Positions 39,503-46,761 of a stretch of 48,976 nucleotides of DNA are shown in pieces. Each line of letters begins with the position of its first letter. Position 1 is the stretch's first letter. Origin of the DNA: an uncultured Christensenellaceae bacterium (GTDB taxonomy: Bacteria; Bacillota; Clostridia; Christensenellales; Pumilibacteraceae); the NCBI GenBank assembly GCA_910587025.1, contig CAJUKR010000005.1, positions 1 to 48,976 on the forward strand. Direction: 5' to 3'. The notes beneath the pieces are model-generated. The model saw nothing but the letters and a program-made list of their open reading frames with translations, ran no database searches and was not told the DNA's origin. The position numbers and the translations under genes are program-made.

Positions 39503-41806
39503 ATGGAAAATACCGTTAAAATCGATTTAAGTAAATGTGTCGTGGGCATAGAACTCGGTTCGACCCGTATAAAAGCGGTTTTGACCGATTTCGCGGGCAT
39601 CGTCCTCGCTTCGGGCGTAAGCGAGTGGGAAAACCGCTTTGTCGGCGGCATATGGACTTACGACATCGAGGACATAAAAGTCGGTTTGCAAACGTGCTAT
39701 GCCGATCTCAAGCGCAATGTGAAAGACAGGTACGGTATCGTTCTCACTACTGTAGGCGGAATGGGCATAAGCGCGATGATGCACGGCTATATCGTCACCG
39801 ACGGCGACGGAAATCTGCTTGTGCCGTTCCGTACCTGGCGCAACAATACGGCGGCGAAAGCGGCGGAAATTCTTACCTCGGCGTTCGGATTCAATATACC
39901 TGCGCGGTGGAGCGTCGCGCATATCTACGAGGCCGTCCGTACGCGTGAACCTCATATAAATGATATAAGATTTCAAACTACGCTCGGCGGATACGTTCAT
40001 TTTCTGCTTACCGACGAAAAGGTGATAGGTATAGGCGAAGCGTCGGGTATGTTTCCGATCGACGCCGCGATTAAAACGTACGATAAAAGCAAGCTCGACG
40101 TTTTCGACGCGCTTACCGCCGAATACGATCTGCCGTGGAAACTTGCGGATATTATGCCCGAAGTGCTTATGGCGGGGCAACGCGCCGGTGTCCTTACGGA
40201 GCGAGGCGCACGCTTCCTCGATCCCGACGGCGACCTTTGCTCGGGTATTCCGTTCTGTCCTCCCGAGGGCGACGCGGGCACGGGCATGGTCGCGACGAAT
40301 TCGGTAAGACCGCGCACGGGCAACGTGTCGGCGGGAACGTCGATATTTTCGATGGTGGTGCTCGAGCGTCCTCTGTCTTCGGTTTATCCCGAAATAGACA
40401 TGGTTTCGACTCCGTGCGGTGATCCCGTCGCAATGGTGCACTGCAATAATTGTACTTCCGATCTGAACGCCTGGATGGATGTTTTCGACGAACTTACGCG
40501 CGCGTGCGGCGGCAAGACCGACAGAAACGGACTATTCCGCATATTGTTCGACAAATCGCTCGAAGCCGAGCCCGATTGCGGCGGCATGCTTGCGTATAAC
40601 TACGTTTCGGGCGAAAACATCACCGATGTGACCGAAGGCCGACCCATGCTTATCCGCACTACCGAGAGTCGTTTCGATCTCGCAAATCTGATGCGCGCGC
40701 ACTTGTATTCCATGTTCGCGACGCTGAAGATCGGACTCGATATAATAAAGAAAGAAGATGTCTCCGTCGATTCCGTCGTCGGACACGGCGGACTGTTCAA
40801 AACCGACGGAGCTCCGCAGAAATATCTTGCGGCGGCGGTCGGCGCGCCCGTTACCGTAATGAAAACGGCTGGCGAAGGCGGCGCGTGGGGCATGGCTCTT
40901 CTTGCCGCGTATATGCTGAACGGTTGCGGGAAATCGCTCGGCGACTGGTTGGACGGTACTTTCTCCGAGCACGACGGCGTTACGGTTTTCCCCGATTTAG
41001 AAACGGAAAACGGATTGAAAGAGTTTGTTTCGAGATATAAAAAAGCTCTTCCCGTCGTTCGCTCCGCGGTGTGCGCTCTGTCGGACAATACGAAGTCGAC
41101 GGAGAGCGATCGCATAAGATCGCTGAAACGCCGCGTTTTCGAAGCCAATCTCGAGCTTGTCGAAAACGGGCTTGTCATATATACCTGGGGCAATGTCAGC
41201 GAGATCGATCGCACTCTCGGGCTTGTGGCGATAAAACCGAGCGGCGTGGACTACGACGGAATGACCGAGGACGATATGGTCGTGGTCGATTTGAACGGTA
41301 ACGTCGTCGAAGGCAAATACAGACCGTCGAGCGATACTCCCACTCATCTCGAGCTGTATAAAGCTCATCCCGAGATCGGCGGCGTAGTACATACTCATTC
41401 CGTATACGCTACGGCGTTCGCGCAGTCGGGGAGACCGATAACGGCTTACGGGACGACGCACGCCGATTACTTTTACGGCGACGTGCCTTGTACTCGCGCG
41501 CTTGCCGAAGCCGAGATCGAAAAGGATTACGAACGGAATACCGGCGTTGTGATAAACGAGCTGTTATGCGGAAAAGATGCGCTTGCCGTACCCGCCGTCC
41601 TCGTGAAAAGTCACGGACCGTTCGCCTGGGGCAAGAACGGCGCGAATGCCGTATACAACGCAACCGTACTCGAACAGGTTGCGAAAATGGCGACGCTTAC
41701 CGAAACGTTAAACACGGATGCGCATAGGGCGGACGGGTATTTACTCGATAAACATTATAACCGCAAGCACGGAAAAAATGCTTATTACGGACAAAAAGGA
41801 GAATAA
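39503..41806 (+). CDS. araB-araD: Fused L-ribulokinase / L-ribulose-5-phosphate 4-epimerase
   Basis: 767 aa from ATG 39503 (769 from ATG 39497). Residues about 1-515 are an FGGY-family sugar kinase of ribulokinase type: VGIELGSTRIKAVLTD at the start, GNVSAGTSIFSM in the middle and GEGGAWGMALLAAYM near 460. A linker of about 25 residues (CALSDNTKSTESD) leads to a complete class II aldolase-fold AraD of about 227 residues: PSSDTPTHLELY, the zinc pair in VVHTHSVYA, and YGTTHADYFYG. Both active sites look whole and the frame is continuous. It would convert L-ribulose to D-xylulose-5-phosphate in one polypeptide. araA starts 6 nt later. There is no Shine-Dalgarno sequence; the start is probably leaderless. 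Confidence 0.93.
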   Translation: MENTVKIDLSKCVVGIELGSTRIKAVLTDFAGIVLASGVSEWENRFVGGIWTYDIEDIKVGLQTCYADLKRNVKDRYGIVLTTVGGMGISAMMHGYIVTDGDGNLLVPFRTWRNNTAAKAAEILTSAFGFNIPARWSVAHIYEAVRTREPHINDIRFQTTLGGYVHFLLTDEKVIGIGEASGMFPIDAAIKTYDKSKLDVFDALTAEYDLPWKLADIMPEVLMAGQRAGVLTERGARFLDPDGDLCSGIPFCPPEGDAGTGMVATNSVRPRTGNVSAGTSIFSMVVLERPLSSVYPEIDMVSTPCGDPVAMVHCNNCTSDLNAWMDVFDELTRACGGKTDRNGLFRILFDKSLEAEPDCGGMLAYNYVSGENITDVTEGRPMLIRTTESRFDLANLMRAHLYSMFATLKIGLDIIKKEDVSVDSVVGHGGLFKTDGAPQKYLAAAVGAPVTVMKTAGEGGAWGMALLAAYMLNGCGKSLGDWLDGTFSEHDGVTVFPDLETENGLKEFVSRYKKALPVVRSAVCALSDNTKSTESDRIRSLKRRVFEANLELVENGLVIYTWGNVSEIDRTLGLVAIKPSGVDYDGMTEDDMVVVDLNGNVVEGKYRPSSDTPTHLELYKAHPEIGGVVHTHSVYATAFAQSGRPITAYGTTHADYFYGDVPCTRALAEAEIEKDYERNTGVVINELLCGKDALAVPAVLVKSHGPFAWGKNGANAVYNATVLEQVAKMATLTETLNTDAHRADGYLLDKHYNRKHGKNAYYGQKGE

Positions 41807-41812
41807 CCGATC

Positions 41813-43234
41813 ATGAAGAAACTTTATTTTATTACGGGAAGTCAGGATCTTTACGGCGAAGAAACGCTTGCGAGGGTTGCGGAAGACAGCCGCGTTATGG
41901 CGGAATTTCTGTCTGATAAACTCGGCTCGGTTATAGTCGAGTGGCAGCCTACGGTTCGTAATTCGGAAGAAATTTACGACGTGTGCCTGAAAGCCACGGC
42001 GGACGGCGAATGCGTGGGCGTGATAGCGTGGATGCACACTTTTTCGCCGGCTAAGATGTGGATACGCGGACTTAAGATTCTGAACAAACCCATGCTTCAC
42101 CTGCATACTCAGGCGAACGAGAGATTACCGTATAAAACCATCGATATGGATTTCATGAATCTCAATCAGTCGGCGCACGGCGACCGTGAGTTCGGTTTCA
42201 TCTGCGCGCGCATGGGTATCAAGCGAGAAGTAGTCGCGGGATATTACAGGCATGCCGACATACTCGAAAGAATCCGCAAGTTCGCCGACGTTGCCGTTGC
42301 GCTCGATTTTTCGCATACGCTTCGGGTCGCGATGTTCGGAAACAATATGCGCGATGTTGCGGTCACCGACGGCGACAGAGTGGAAAGCGAAATACGCTAC
42401 GGCTGGAACGTGAATTATTACGGCATAGGAGATCTTGCCGAGCTGGTCGAAAGCGTGAGCAAAAGCGAACTCGCCGCGAAAATGAGCGAATATAATTCGG
42501 CGTACGAAATGAATACCTCGGATATAAAGGCCGTGGAAGAACAGGCGAAATACGAGATCGCGCTGAACAAGTTTTTCGAACGCGAGCGCATAGGCGCGTT
42601 CACGGATACGTTCCAGGATCTTCACGGACTTCGTCAACTCCCCGGGCTTGCCGTTCAGAACATTATGGCGGACGGCGTCGGATTCGGACCGGAGGGGGAT
42701 TATAAGACAAGCGCGCTTATGGCGGTGCTCTGCAAGATGGCGGGCACGCGTCGCGGCGCTACGGCGTTTATCGAGGACTATACATACGACCTCGGTTTGG
42801 GCGGAGAACTCGAACTTGCCGCGCACATGCTCGAGGTCAGTCCCGTGTTTGCGGCGGATAAGCCGAAGATAGAAGTTCATCCTCTCGGCATCGGCGGTAA
42901 AGAGCCGCCCGCGCGTCTTGTGTTCGACGGCATGGGCGGCGACGCGATCGCCGTATCCATGGTCGATATGGGCGATCGTTTCCGCCTTATCTGCGCGGAG
43001 ATCGAGCTTGTTCCGACTCCCGAAGCCATGCCCGAGCTTCCCGTCGCTCGGCTCATGTGGAAGATAAAACCCGATTTCGCCACGGGCGCCGCGGCATGGA
43101 TAAACGCGGGCGGCGCGCATCATGCCGTAGTATCCACCGCGCTCGACGTGTCCGACATACGGCTTTTTGCCAAATTGACCGACACCGAACTCATAGTGAT
43201 AGACAAAAATACGAGCTTGCCGTTCGGCGCATAA
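41813..43234 (+). CDS. araA: L-arabinose isomerase
   Basis: 473 aa. It opens with LYFITGSQDLYGEE and has HTFSPAKMWIRGL, the active-site GFGPEGDYKTSALM region near 297, FIEDYTYDL near 326 and GGAHHAVVS near 434, which hold the Mn-binding Glu and His residues. It isomerises L-arabinose to L-ribulose, the substrate of the fused kinase-epimerase encoded 6 nt upstream. The ribosome-binding site AAAGGAGAA lies at the end of that gene. Together they form a complete arabinose path to xylulose-5-phosphate; no sugar transporter is in the locus. Confidence 0.97.
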   Translation: MKKLYFITGSQDLYGEETLARVAEDSRVMAEFLSDKLGSVIVEWQPTVRNSEEIYDVCLKATADGECVGVIAWMHTFSPAKMWIRGLKILNKPMLHLHTQANERLPYKTIDMDFMNLNQSAHGDREFGFICARMGIKREVVAGYYRHADILERIRKFADVAVALDFSHTLRVAMFGNNMRDVAVTDGDRVESEIRYGWNVNYYGIGDLAELVESVSKSELAAKMSEYNSAYEMNTSDIKAVEEQAKYEIALNKFFERERIGAFTDTFQDLHGLRQLPGLAVQNIMADGVGFGPEGDYKTSALMAVLCKMAGTRRGATAFIEDYTYDLGLGGELELAAHMLEVSPVFAADKPKIEVHPLGIGGKEPPARLVFDGMGGDAIAVSMVDMGDRFRLICAEIELVPTPEAMPELPVARLMWKIKPDFATGAAAWINAGGAHHAVVSTALDVSDIRLFAKLTDTELIVIDKNTSLPFGA

Positions 43235-43247
43235 TATGCTTGTTTTT

Positions 43248-43303
43248 CGGGAACATTCGCTCCGTTCCCGTTTCAGACCGTCCCTTTGAAAGGGGCGGTT
43301 TTT
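43248..43303 (+). terminator. araA terminator (two tandem hairpins)
   Basis: CGGGAAC (43248-43254) pairs with GTTCCCG (43264-43270), and a second stem 43277-43285 with 43291-43299 is followed by five T (43299-43303). The second is the likely intrinsic terminator. Confidence 0.8.
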
Positions 43304-43314
43304 GTATGGTTTTG

Positions 43315-44166
43315 TTAAGCGTCGGTTTCCTTCGCGTCGTTTTCTTTCGGTCTTGCCATAACAGATATTTCTATACTCAGACAAATGACGCATATCGCAA
43401 TGAGCGGCGCATTAAATAAAATATTTATAAGAACGAGAAGAAAGCCGCCGTATACTATAGGCGCGATAATAGTCCAGGTTATAATCAATCCCCATTTTAT
43501 TGAGCTTAAAGTTATGTGAAGTTCGCGGCGTTGTAGACGTAAAAACAGCAATTCCTGTAATATCGTAAAGCCCAACCACGTCAAGAGTGACGGATTACAT
43601 ATGAGCATGGCGCGCGAGCCGGCTGAATTTATCGGAAGCCCGTTGTACGTCCGTACGGTAACGGCGGTTATCGCCGCAATGAAAGCAAGATCGGATATTA
43701 TAATCCGCGGTTTGTCTATGAGAAGGAATTGCCGCCTTTTTATTTCTTCGTTCCGTTTTCGGATATAATATATTTCGATGATGCACGCGAGAACGAACAG
43801 AATCGCGAGAACTCCGACGAGCGCGGCGGAAATATACGGGATATTTTCGAAAGCGAAACGCAGGGTTTCTTCGTGTAAAAATCCGATCGACAGTCCGCAT
43901 ATACAGAATACGCACCATGCCGTAGCAAGAACGTACTTGATCGTCGTTATCACGGTTTGCATAACACCCTTTTCGGGGTTTTGTTTATATATGCGTTCCT
44001 GAATGAAAGTCAACAGAGTTATCACCGCAAACGGAGGCAACATCAACGCCCAGCCGTGCAATTGTACGTAAGATATCAAAAGCCCGAGCGGCACTGCGGA
44101 TAATACGGCGGCGGCGTATATCGCGATAAACCGAGGTTTGTCTATGAATAAATGACGTGCGTTCAT
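43315..44166 (-). CDS. Membrane protein with two tandem four-helix repeats
   Basis: 283 aa with about eight hydrophobic helices. It falls into two halves, each starting with IDKPR (residues 8-12, FIDKPRFIAIYA; and near 150, LIDKPRIIISD). Each has four helices, and the third helices align around TTIKYVLATAW and SSIKWGLIITW. This shows an internal duplication. A KQNPEKG loop in the first half corresponds to the QRREL loop in the second. A short charged tail (ARPKENDAKETDA) follows. I do not recognise the family. AGGGAGAA precedes ATG 44166, with a promoter at 44202-44231. It is divergent from the XRE regulator gene. Confidence 0.75.
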   Translation of the reverse strand: MNARHLFIDKPRFIAIYAAAVLSAVPLGLLISYVQLHGWALMLPPFAVITLLTFIQERIYKQNPEKGVMQTVITTIKYVLATAWCVFCICGLSIGFLHEETLRFAFENIPYISAALVGVLAILFVLACIIEIYYIRKRNEEIKRRQFLLIDKPRIIISDLAFIAAITAVTVRTYNGLPINSAGSRAMLICNPSLLTWLGFTILQELLFLRLQRRELHITLSSIKWGLIITWTIIAPIVYGGFLLVLINILFNAPLIAICVICLSIEISVMARPKENDAKETDA

Positions 44167-44201
44167 AATTTATTCTCCCTTAATTCGGATTTTACGTTTA
44201 T

Positions 44202-44231
44202 ATTATATTTGACGGAATGGAAAAAATCCAA
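44202..44231 (-). promoter_or_regulatory. Promoter of the duplicated membrane protein gene
   Basis: On the minus strand TTGGAT (44226-44231), an 18-bp spacer and TATAAT (44202-44207). Confidence 0.5.
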
Positions 44232-44300
44232 GCCGAACTTGTTACAAATCCGTACATACGTGTTACATTATGTTCGATATTATAAAAATTTACCGCCGTA

Positions 44301-44329
44301 TTGACATAACGCGATCACTGTGGTATAAT
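44301..44329 (+). promoter_or_regulatory. Promoter of the XRE regulator-lipoprotein operon
   Basis: TTGACA (44301-44306), a 17-bp spacer and TATAAT (44324-44329): a perfect consensus. ATG follows at 44360 behind CGGAG. Confidence 0.8.
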
Positions 44330-44359
44330 AAACAAAATCGAAAACAGCGGAGCCGATCG

Positions 44360-44851
44360 ATGAATTTTCGGGAAAAACTTATACAACTGAGAGACGGGCG
44401 CAATCTGTCGCAACAGGAACTTGCGGATTTACTCGGCGTTTCCCGTCAGACGGTCGTGCGGTGGGAAGCGGGGAAAAGCGTACCGTCCGTAAATCAGATA
44501 CCCGATATATGCTCGGCGTTCGGCGTCGATGCGGATACGTTGCTCGGGATCTCGGACTCCGGATCGGAAAAGCCGCCTTCGGACGTAGATCGCGAAAACG
44601 AAAAACGTAAGGCAAAACAAGTTAAGTTGACAACGCTTATAGTGTTCGGCGTTCTTATTGCCGCGGCGGTCGCGGGACTTATAGTCACGATATGCTACGC
44701 GGTAAAAGACGGCGCGTACGATACGAGTTCCACGGTATGGATAGTATCCATTCCGCAAAATACTCCTATGATCGTTCTGTCCGTCGTTCTTACCGTGTTT
44801 ATCGTTCTGCTCGTCGTGTTCTTTATACGCATAATACGGAAGTGGAAATGA
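44360..44851 (+). CDS. XRE-family helix-turn-helix protein with two membrane helices
   Basis: 163 aa. The N-terminal HTH_3 domain (about 4-62) has NLSQQELADLLGVSRQTVVRWEAGKS-type sequence. A charged linker follows, then two hydrophobic helices (about 93-115 and 133-156). Membrane-bound XRE regulators of this shape are common in Firmicutes, and their signals are mostly unknown. ATG 44360 is preferred over an upstream in-frame start at 44270 because the consensus promoter lies at 44301-44329 and a GGAG site fits. Its stop overlaps the lipoprotein start by 4 nt, suggesting that the two products act together at the membrane. Confidence 0.88.
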   Translation: MNFREKLIQLRDGRNLSQQELADLLGVSRQTVVRWEAGKSVPSVNQIPDICSAFGVDADTLLGISDSGSEKPPSDVDRENEKRKAKQVKLTTLIVFGVLIAAAVAGLIVTICYAVKDGAYDTSSTVWIVSIPQNTPMIVLSVVLTVFIVLLVVFFIRIIRKWK

Positions 44852-45267
44852 AGAAGTATTGTTTGTTTTTATTGTGCGCCGCTTTGTGTTTGTGCTGTAT
44901 TCTCGGTACGTCGTGTGCGTCGGACGGAAACGGAAATATAAACGTATTCTTGTCCGTGCGGATGAAAGGTAACGGTGACGGTACCGTGACGGCGTTCGCG
45001 CAAAACGAGTTTGCGCTCTGCGCGGCGCCGTTGTCCGTGACTTTGGAGATCTATACGTCCGACGTCGGATCGATCGATTTCGGTGATATGAAATTTGTGG
45101 ATTCGGTGTCGAGCGACGATCTTGCCGCACCCGATATTATTATGCTTACATTTTCCGTCGAAAGCGAAAGTTATTATTCGGCTCGGGTATTATATTCGAT
45201 CGGCGGCGAATCTGGCGAGCTTCGGAGCGACGTTATTCTTTACGGCGTCGACGGAAAAAGAAAGTAA
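44848..45267 (+). CDS. Probable small lipoprotein of unknown function
   Basis: 139 aa. A signal peptide (KKYCLFLLCAALCLCCIL) ends in LGTSC, a somewhat atypical lipobox with Gly at -3, so lipid attachment at Cys22 or nearby is likely but not certain. The mature part is a predicted beta-sandwich of about 115 residues with no family I recognise. ATG 44848 overlaps the XRE stop codon (ATGA), so it is translationally coupled to the membrane regulator. It may be the outer sensor of that pair; this is inference from context only. Confidence 0.75.
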   Translation: MKKYCLFLLCAALCLCCILGTSCASDGNGNINVFLSVRMKGNGDGTVTAFAQNEFALCAAPLSVTLEIYTSDVGSIDFGDMKFVDSVSSDDLAAPDIIMLTFSVESESYYSARVLYSIGGESGELRSDVILYGVDGKRK

Positions 45268-45276
45268 CGCATAACG

Positions 45277-45310
45277 AAAAACGCTTCGGCTGTCTGACCG
45301 AAGCGTTTTT
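45277..45310. terminator. Bidirectional terminator between the lipoprotein gene and lysA
   Basis: A perfect 13-bp stem AAAAACGCTTCGG (45277-45289) with CCGAAGCGTTTTT (45298-45310) and an 8-nt loop. T-runs follow on both strands. Confidence 0.88.
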
Positions 45311-45325
45311 ATTATTGTTTGTTTT

Positions 45326-46582
45326 TCAGAATACCATTGTCGCGAAATAATCGTCGGGGGTCTCGGCGCGCCGTATCATACATACGCTGCCGTCCTTTTT
45401 CAAAAGTAGCTCGGCGGAACGCAACCGACCGTTATAATTATATCCCATGGCGAAACCGTGCGCGCCGCTATCGTGAATGGCGAGTATATCTCCGACTTCG
45501 AGAGCGGGGAGCATACGGTCGACTGCGAACTTGTCGTTGTTTTCGCACAGACCGCCGACCACGTCGTATTTGACGTTTGCTGGTTCGTTTTCCTTGCCGA
45601 GCACCGTTATGTGGTGGTATGCGCCGTACATTGCGGGGCGCATAAGATTGGCGGCGCAGGCGTCCACTCCGGCGTATTCTTTATAGATATGCTTGAAGTG
45701 AAGCACCGTTGTTATGAGGTTTCCGTAAGGTCCGAGCATATATCTGCCGAGTTCGGTGCGAAGCGACGGTTTCATATCGCCGTCGAAAATCCTTTCGTAT
45801 TCGGCTTTGACTTTCGCCGCTATGATCGGGATATTCGGCTTGTCGTCTTCGGGGCGGTATGGAATACCTACGCCGCCCGACAGGTTGACGAACTTGAAAT
45901 CAGCACCCGTTTCCTCGGCAAGCTCTTTCGCCGTTTCGAACAGTATGCCCGCAAGCGTGGGATAATAGTCGTTGCCGAGATTATTCGATGCGAGAAAAGC
46001 GTGCAGACCGAAACGTTTTACGCCGTAGCCTTTGAGCTTTCGTATTGCTTCGGCGAGCTGCTCTCTCGTCATGCCGTATTTTGCGTCTTGCGGCGTGCCC
46101 ATGATCTGATTGTTGACTGCGAAATTTTTACCGTTATTGAATCGGAGCGACATGCACTCGGGAAGCGTCGTACCGTTTTTTTTCGCAACGTCCGCAATAA
46201 AGTCGACGTGCGTAAGATCGTCGAGCGTTATTGTCGCGCCGAGCTTGAGCGCGTAAGCGTACTCTTCGGCGGGCGTTTCGTTGGCTGTGAACATTATATC
46301 GTCGCCGGTGATCCCGATCTTTTCGCAAAGCATAAGTTCGGTCAGCGACGAACAGTCCATACCGCAACCGAGGTTATGTAAAATTTTCATTATCGTCGGG
46401 TTGGGCGTGGCTTTTACCGCGAAGTGCTCTTTGAAGCCTTTGCACCAGGAAAACGACGATATAAGTTCTTTCGCATTGTCTTCTATGCCTTTTTCGTCAT
46501 AGATGTGAAAGGGCGTGGGATATGTCTTTTTGATCTCCTCCGCCTGCTTTTTCGTGATGATGGTTTTCTTAACGTTACTCAT
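45326..46582 (-). CDS. lysA: Diaminopimelate decarboxylase
   Basis: 418 aa, PLP fold type III. The PLP Lys is in EHFAVKATPNP near residue 53; CGMDCSSLTEL, LSGGVGIPY with the phosphate-binding glycines, and CENNDKFAVDR with the active-site Cys of the second subunit follow. The C-terminal DSGAHGFAMGYNYNGRLRSAE block is typical. It makes L-lysine from meso-diaminopimelate. The start at 46582 is fixed by the family N-terminus and by a perfect promoter whose -10 box ends 6 nt before it. The upstream extension to 46741 would cross that promoter and is rejected. Translation is probably leaderless. It is divergent from uvrA. Confidence 0.93.
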   Translation of the reverse strand: MSNVKKTIITKKQAEEIKKTYPTPFHIYDEKGIEDNAKELISSFSWCKGFKEHFAVKATPNPTIMKILHNLGCGMDCSSLTELMLCEKIGITGDDIMFTANETPAEEYAYALKLGATITLDDLTHVDFIADVAKKNGTTLPECMSLRFNNGKNFAVNNQIMGTPQDAKYGMTREQLAEAIRKLKGYGVKRFGLHAFLASNNLGNDYYPTLAGILFETAKELAEETGADFKFVNLSGGVGIPYRPEDDKPNIPIIAAKVKAEYERIFDGDMKPSLRTELGRYMLGPYGNLITTVLHFKHIYKEYAGVDACAANLMRPAMYGAYHHITVLGKENEPANVKYDVVGGLCENNDKFAVDRMLPALEVGDILAIHDSGAHGFAMGYNYNGRLRSAELLLKKDGSVCMIRRAETPDDYFATMVF

Positions 46583-46588
46583 ACCGAA

Positions 46589-46617
46589 ATTATACCCGTT
46601 TTGCGTCCGACTGTCAA
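46589..46617 (-). promoter_or_regulatory. lysA promoter (leaderless arrangement)
   Basis: On the minus strand TTGACA (46612-46617), a 17-bp spacer and TATAAT (46589-46594). The lysA ATG follows after 6 nt, with no room for a Shine-Dalgarno sequence. It is the clearest leaderless promoter in the window. Confidence 0.8.
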
Positions 46618-46699
46618 GCGGCTGAACGGTCGTTGCGTAAGCTCGTGAAACGCGCAAGAAATTTACTGCGGATATTTTCGTTATAACGGCGCGATTTTC

Positions 46700-46729
46700 T
46701 TGCAAAAATACGTGAGAAAATGTTATAAT
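46700..46729 (+). promoter_or_regulatory. uvrA promoter
   Basis: TTGCAA (46700-46705), an 18-bp spacer and TATAAT (46724-46729), followed by GGAGG (46749-46753) before ATG 46762. No LexA/SOS box was recognised. Confidence 0.7.
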
Positions 46730-46761
46730 CATCGGTGGCAATAATCACGGAGGAAGCGCAA

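Noticed and set aside
46583..46741. N-terminal extension of lysA to 46741
   Set aside because: It would cross a perfect consensus promoter and adds 53 residues unlike any LysA N-terminus.
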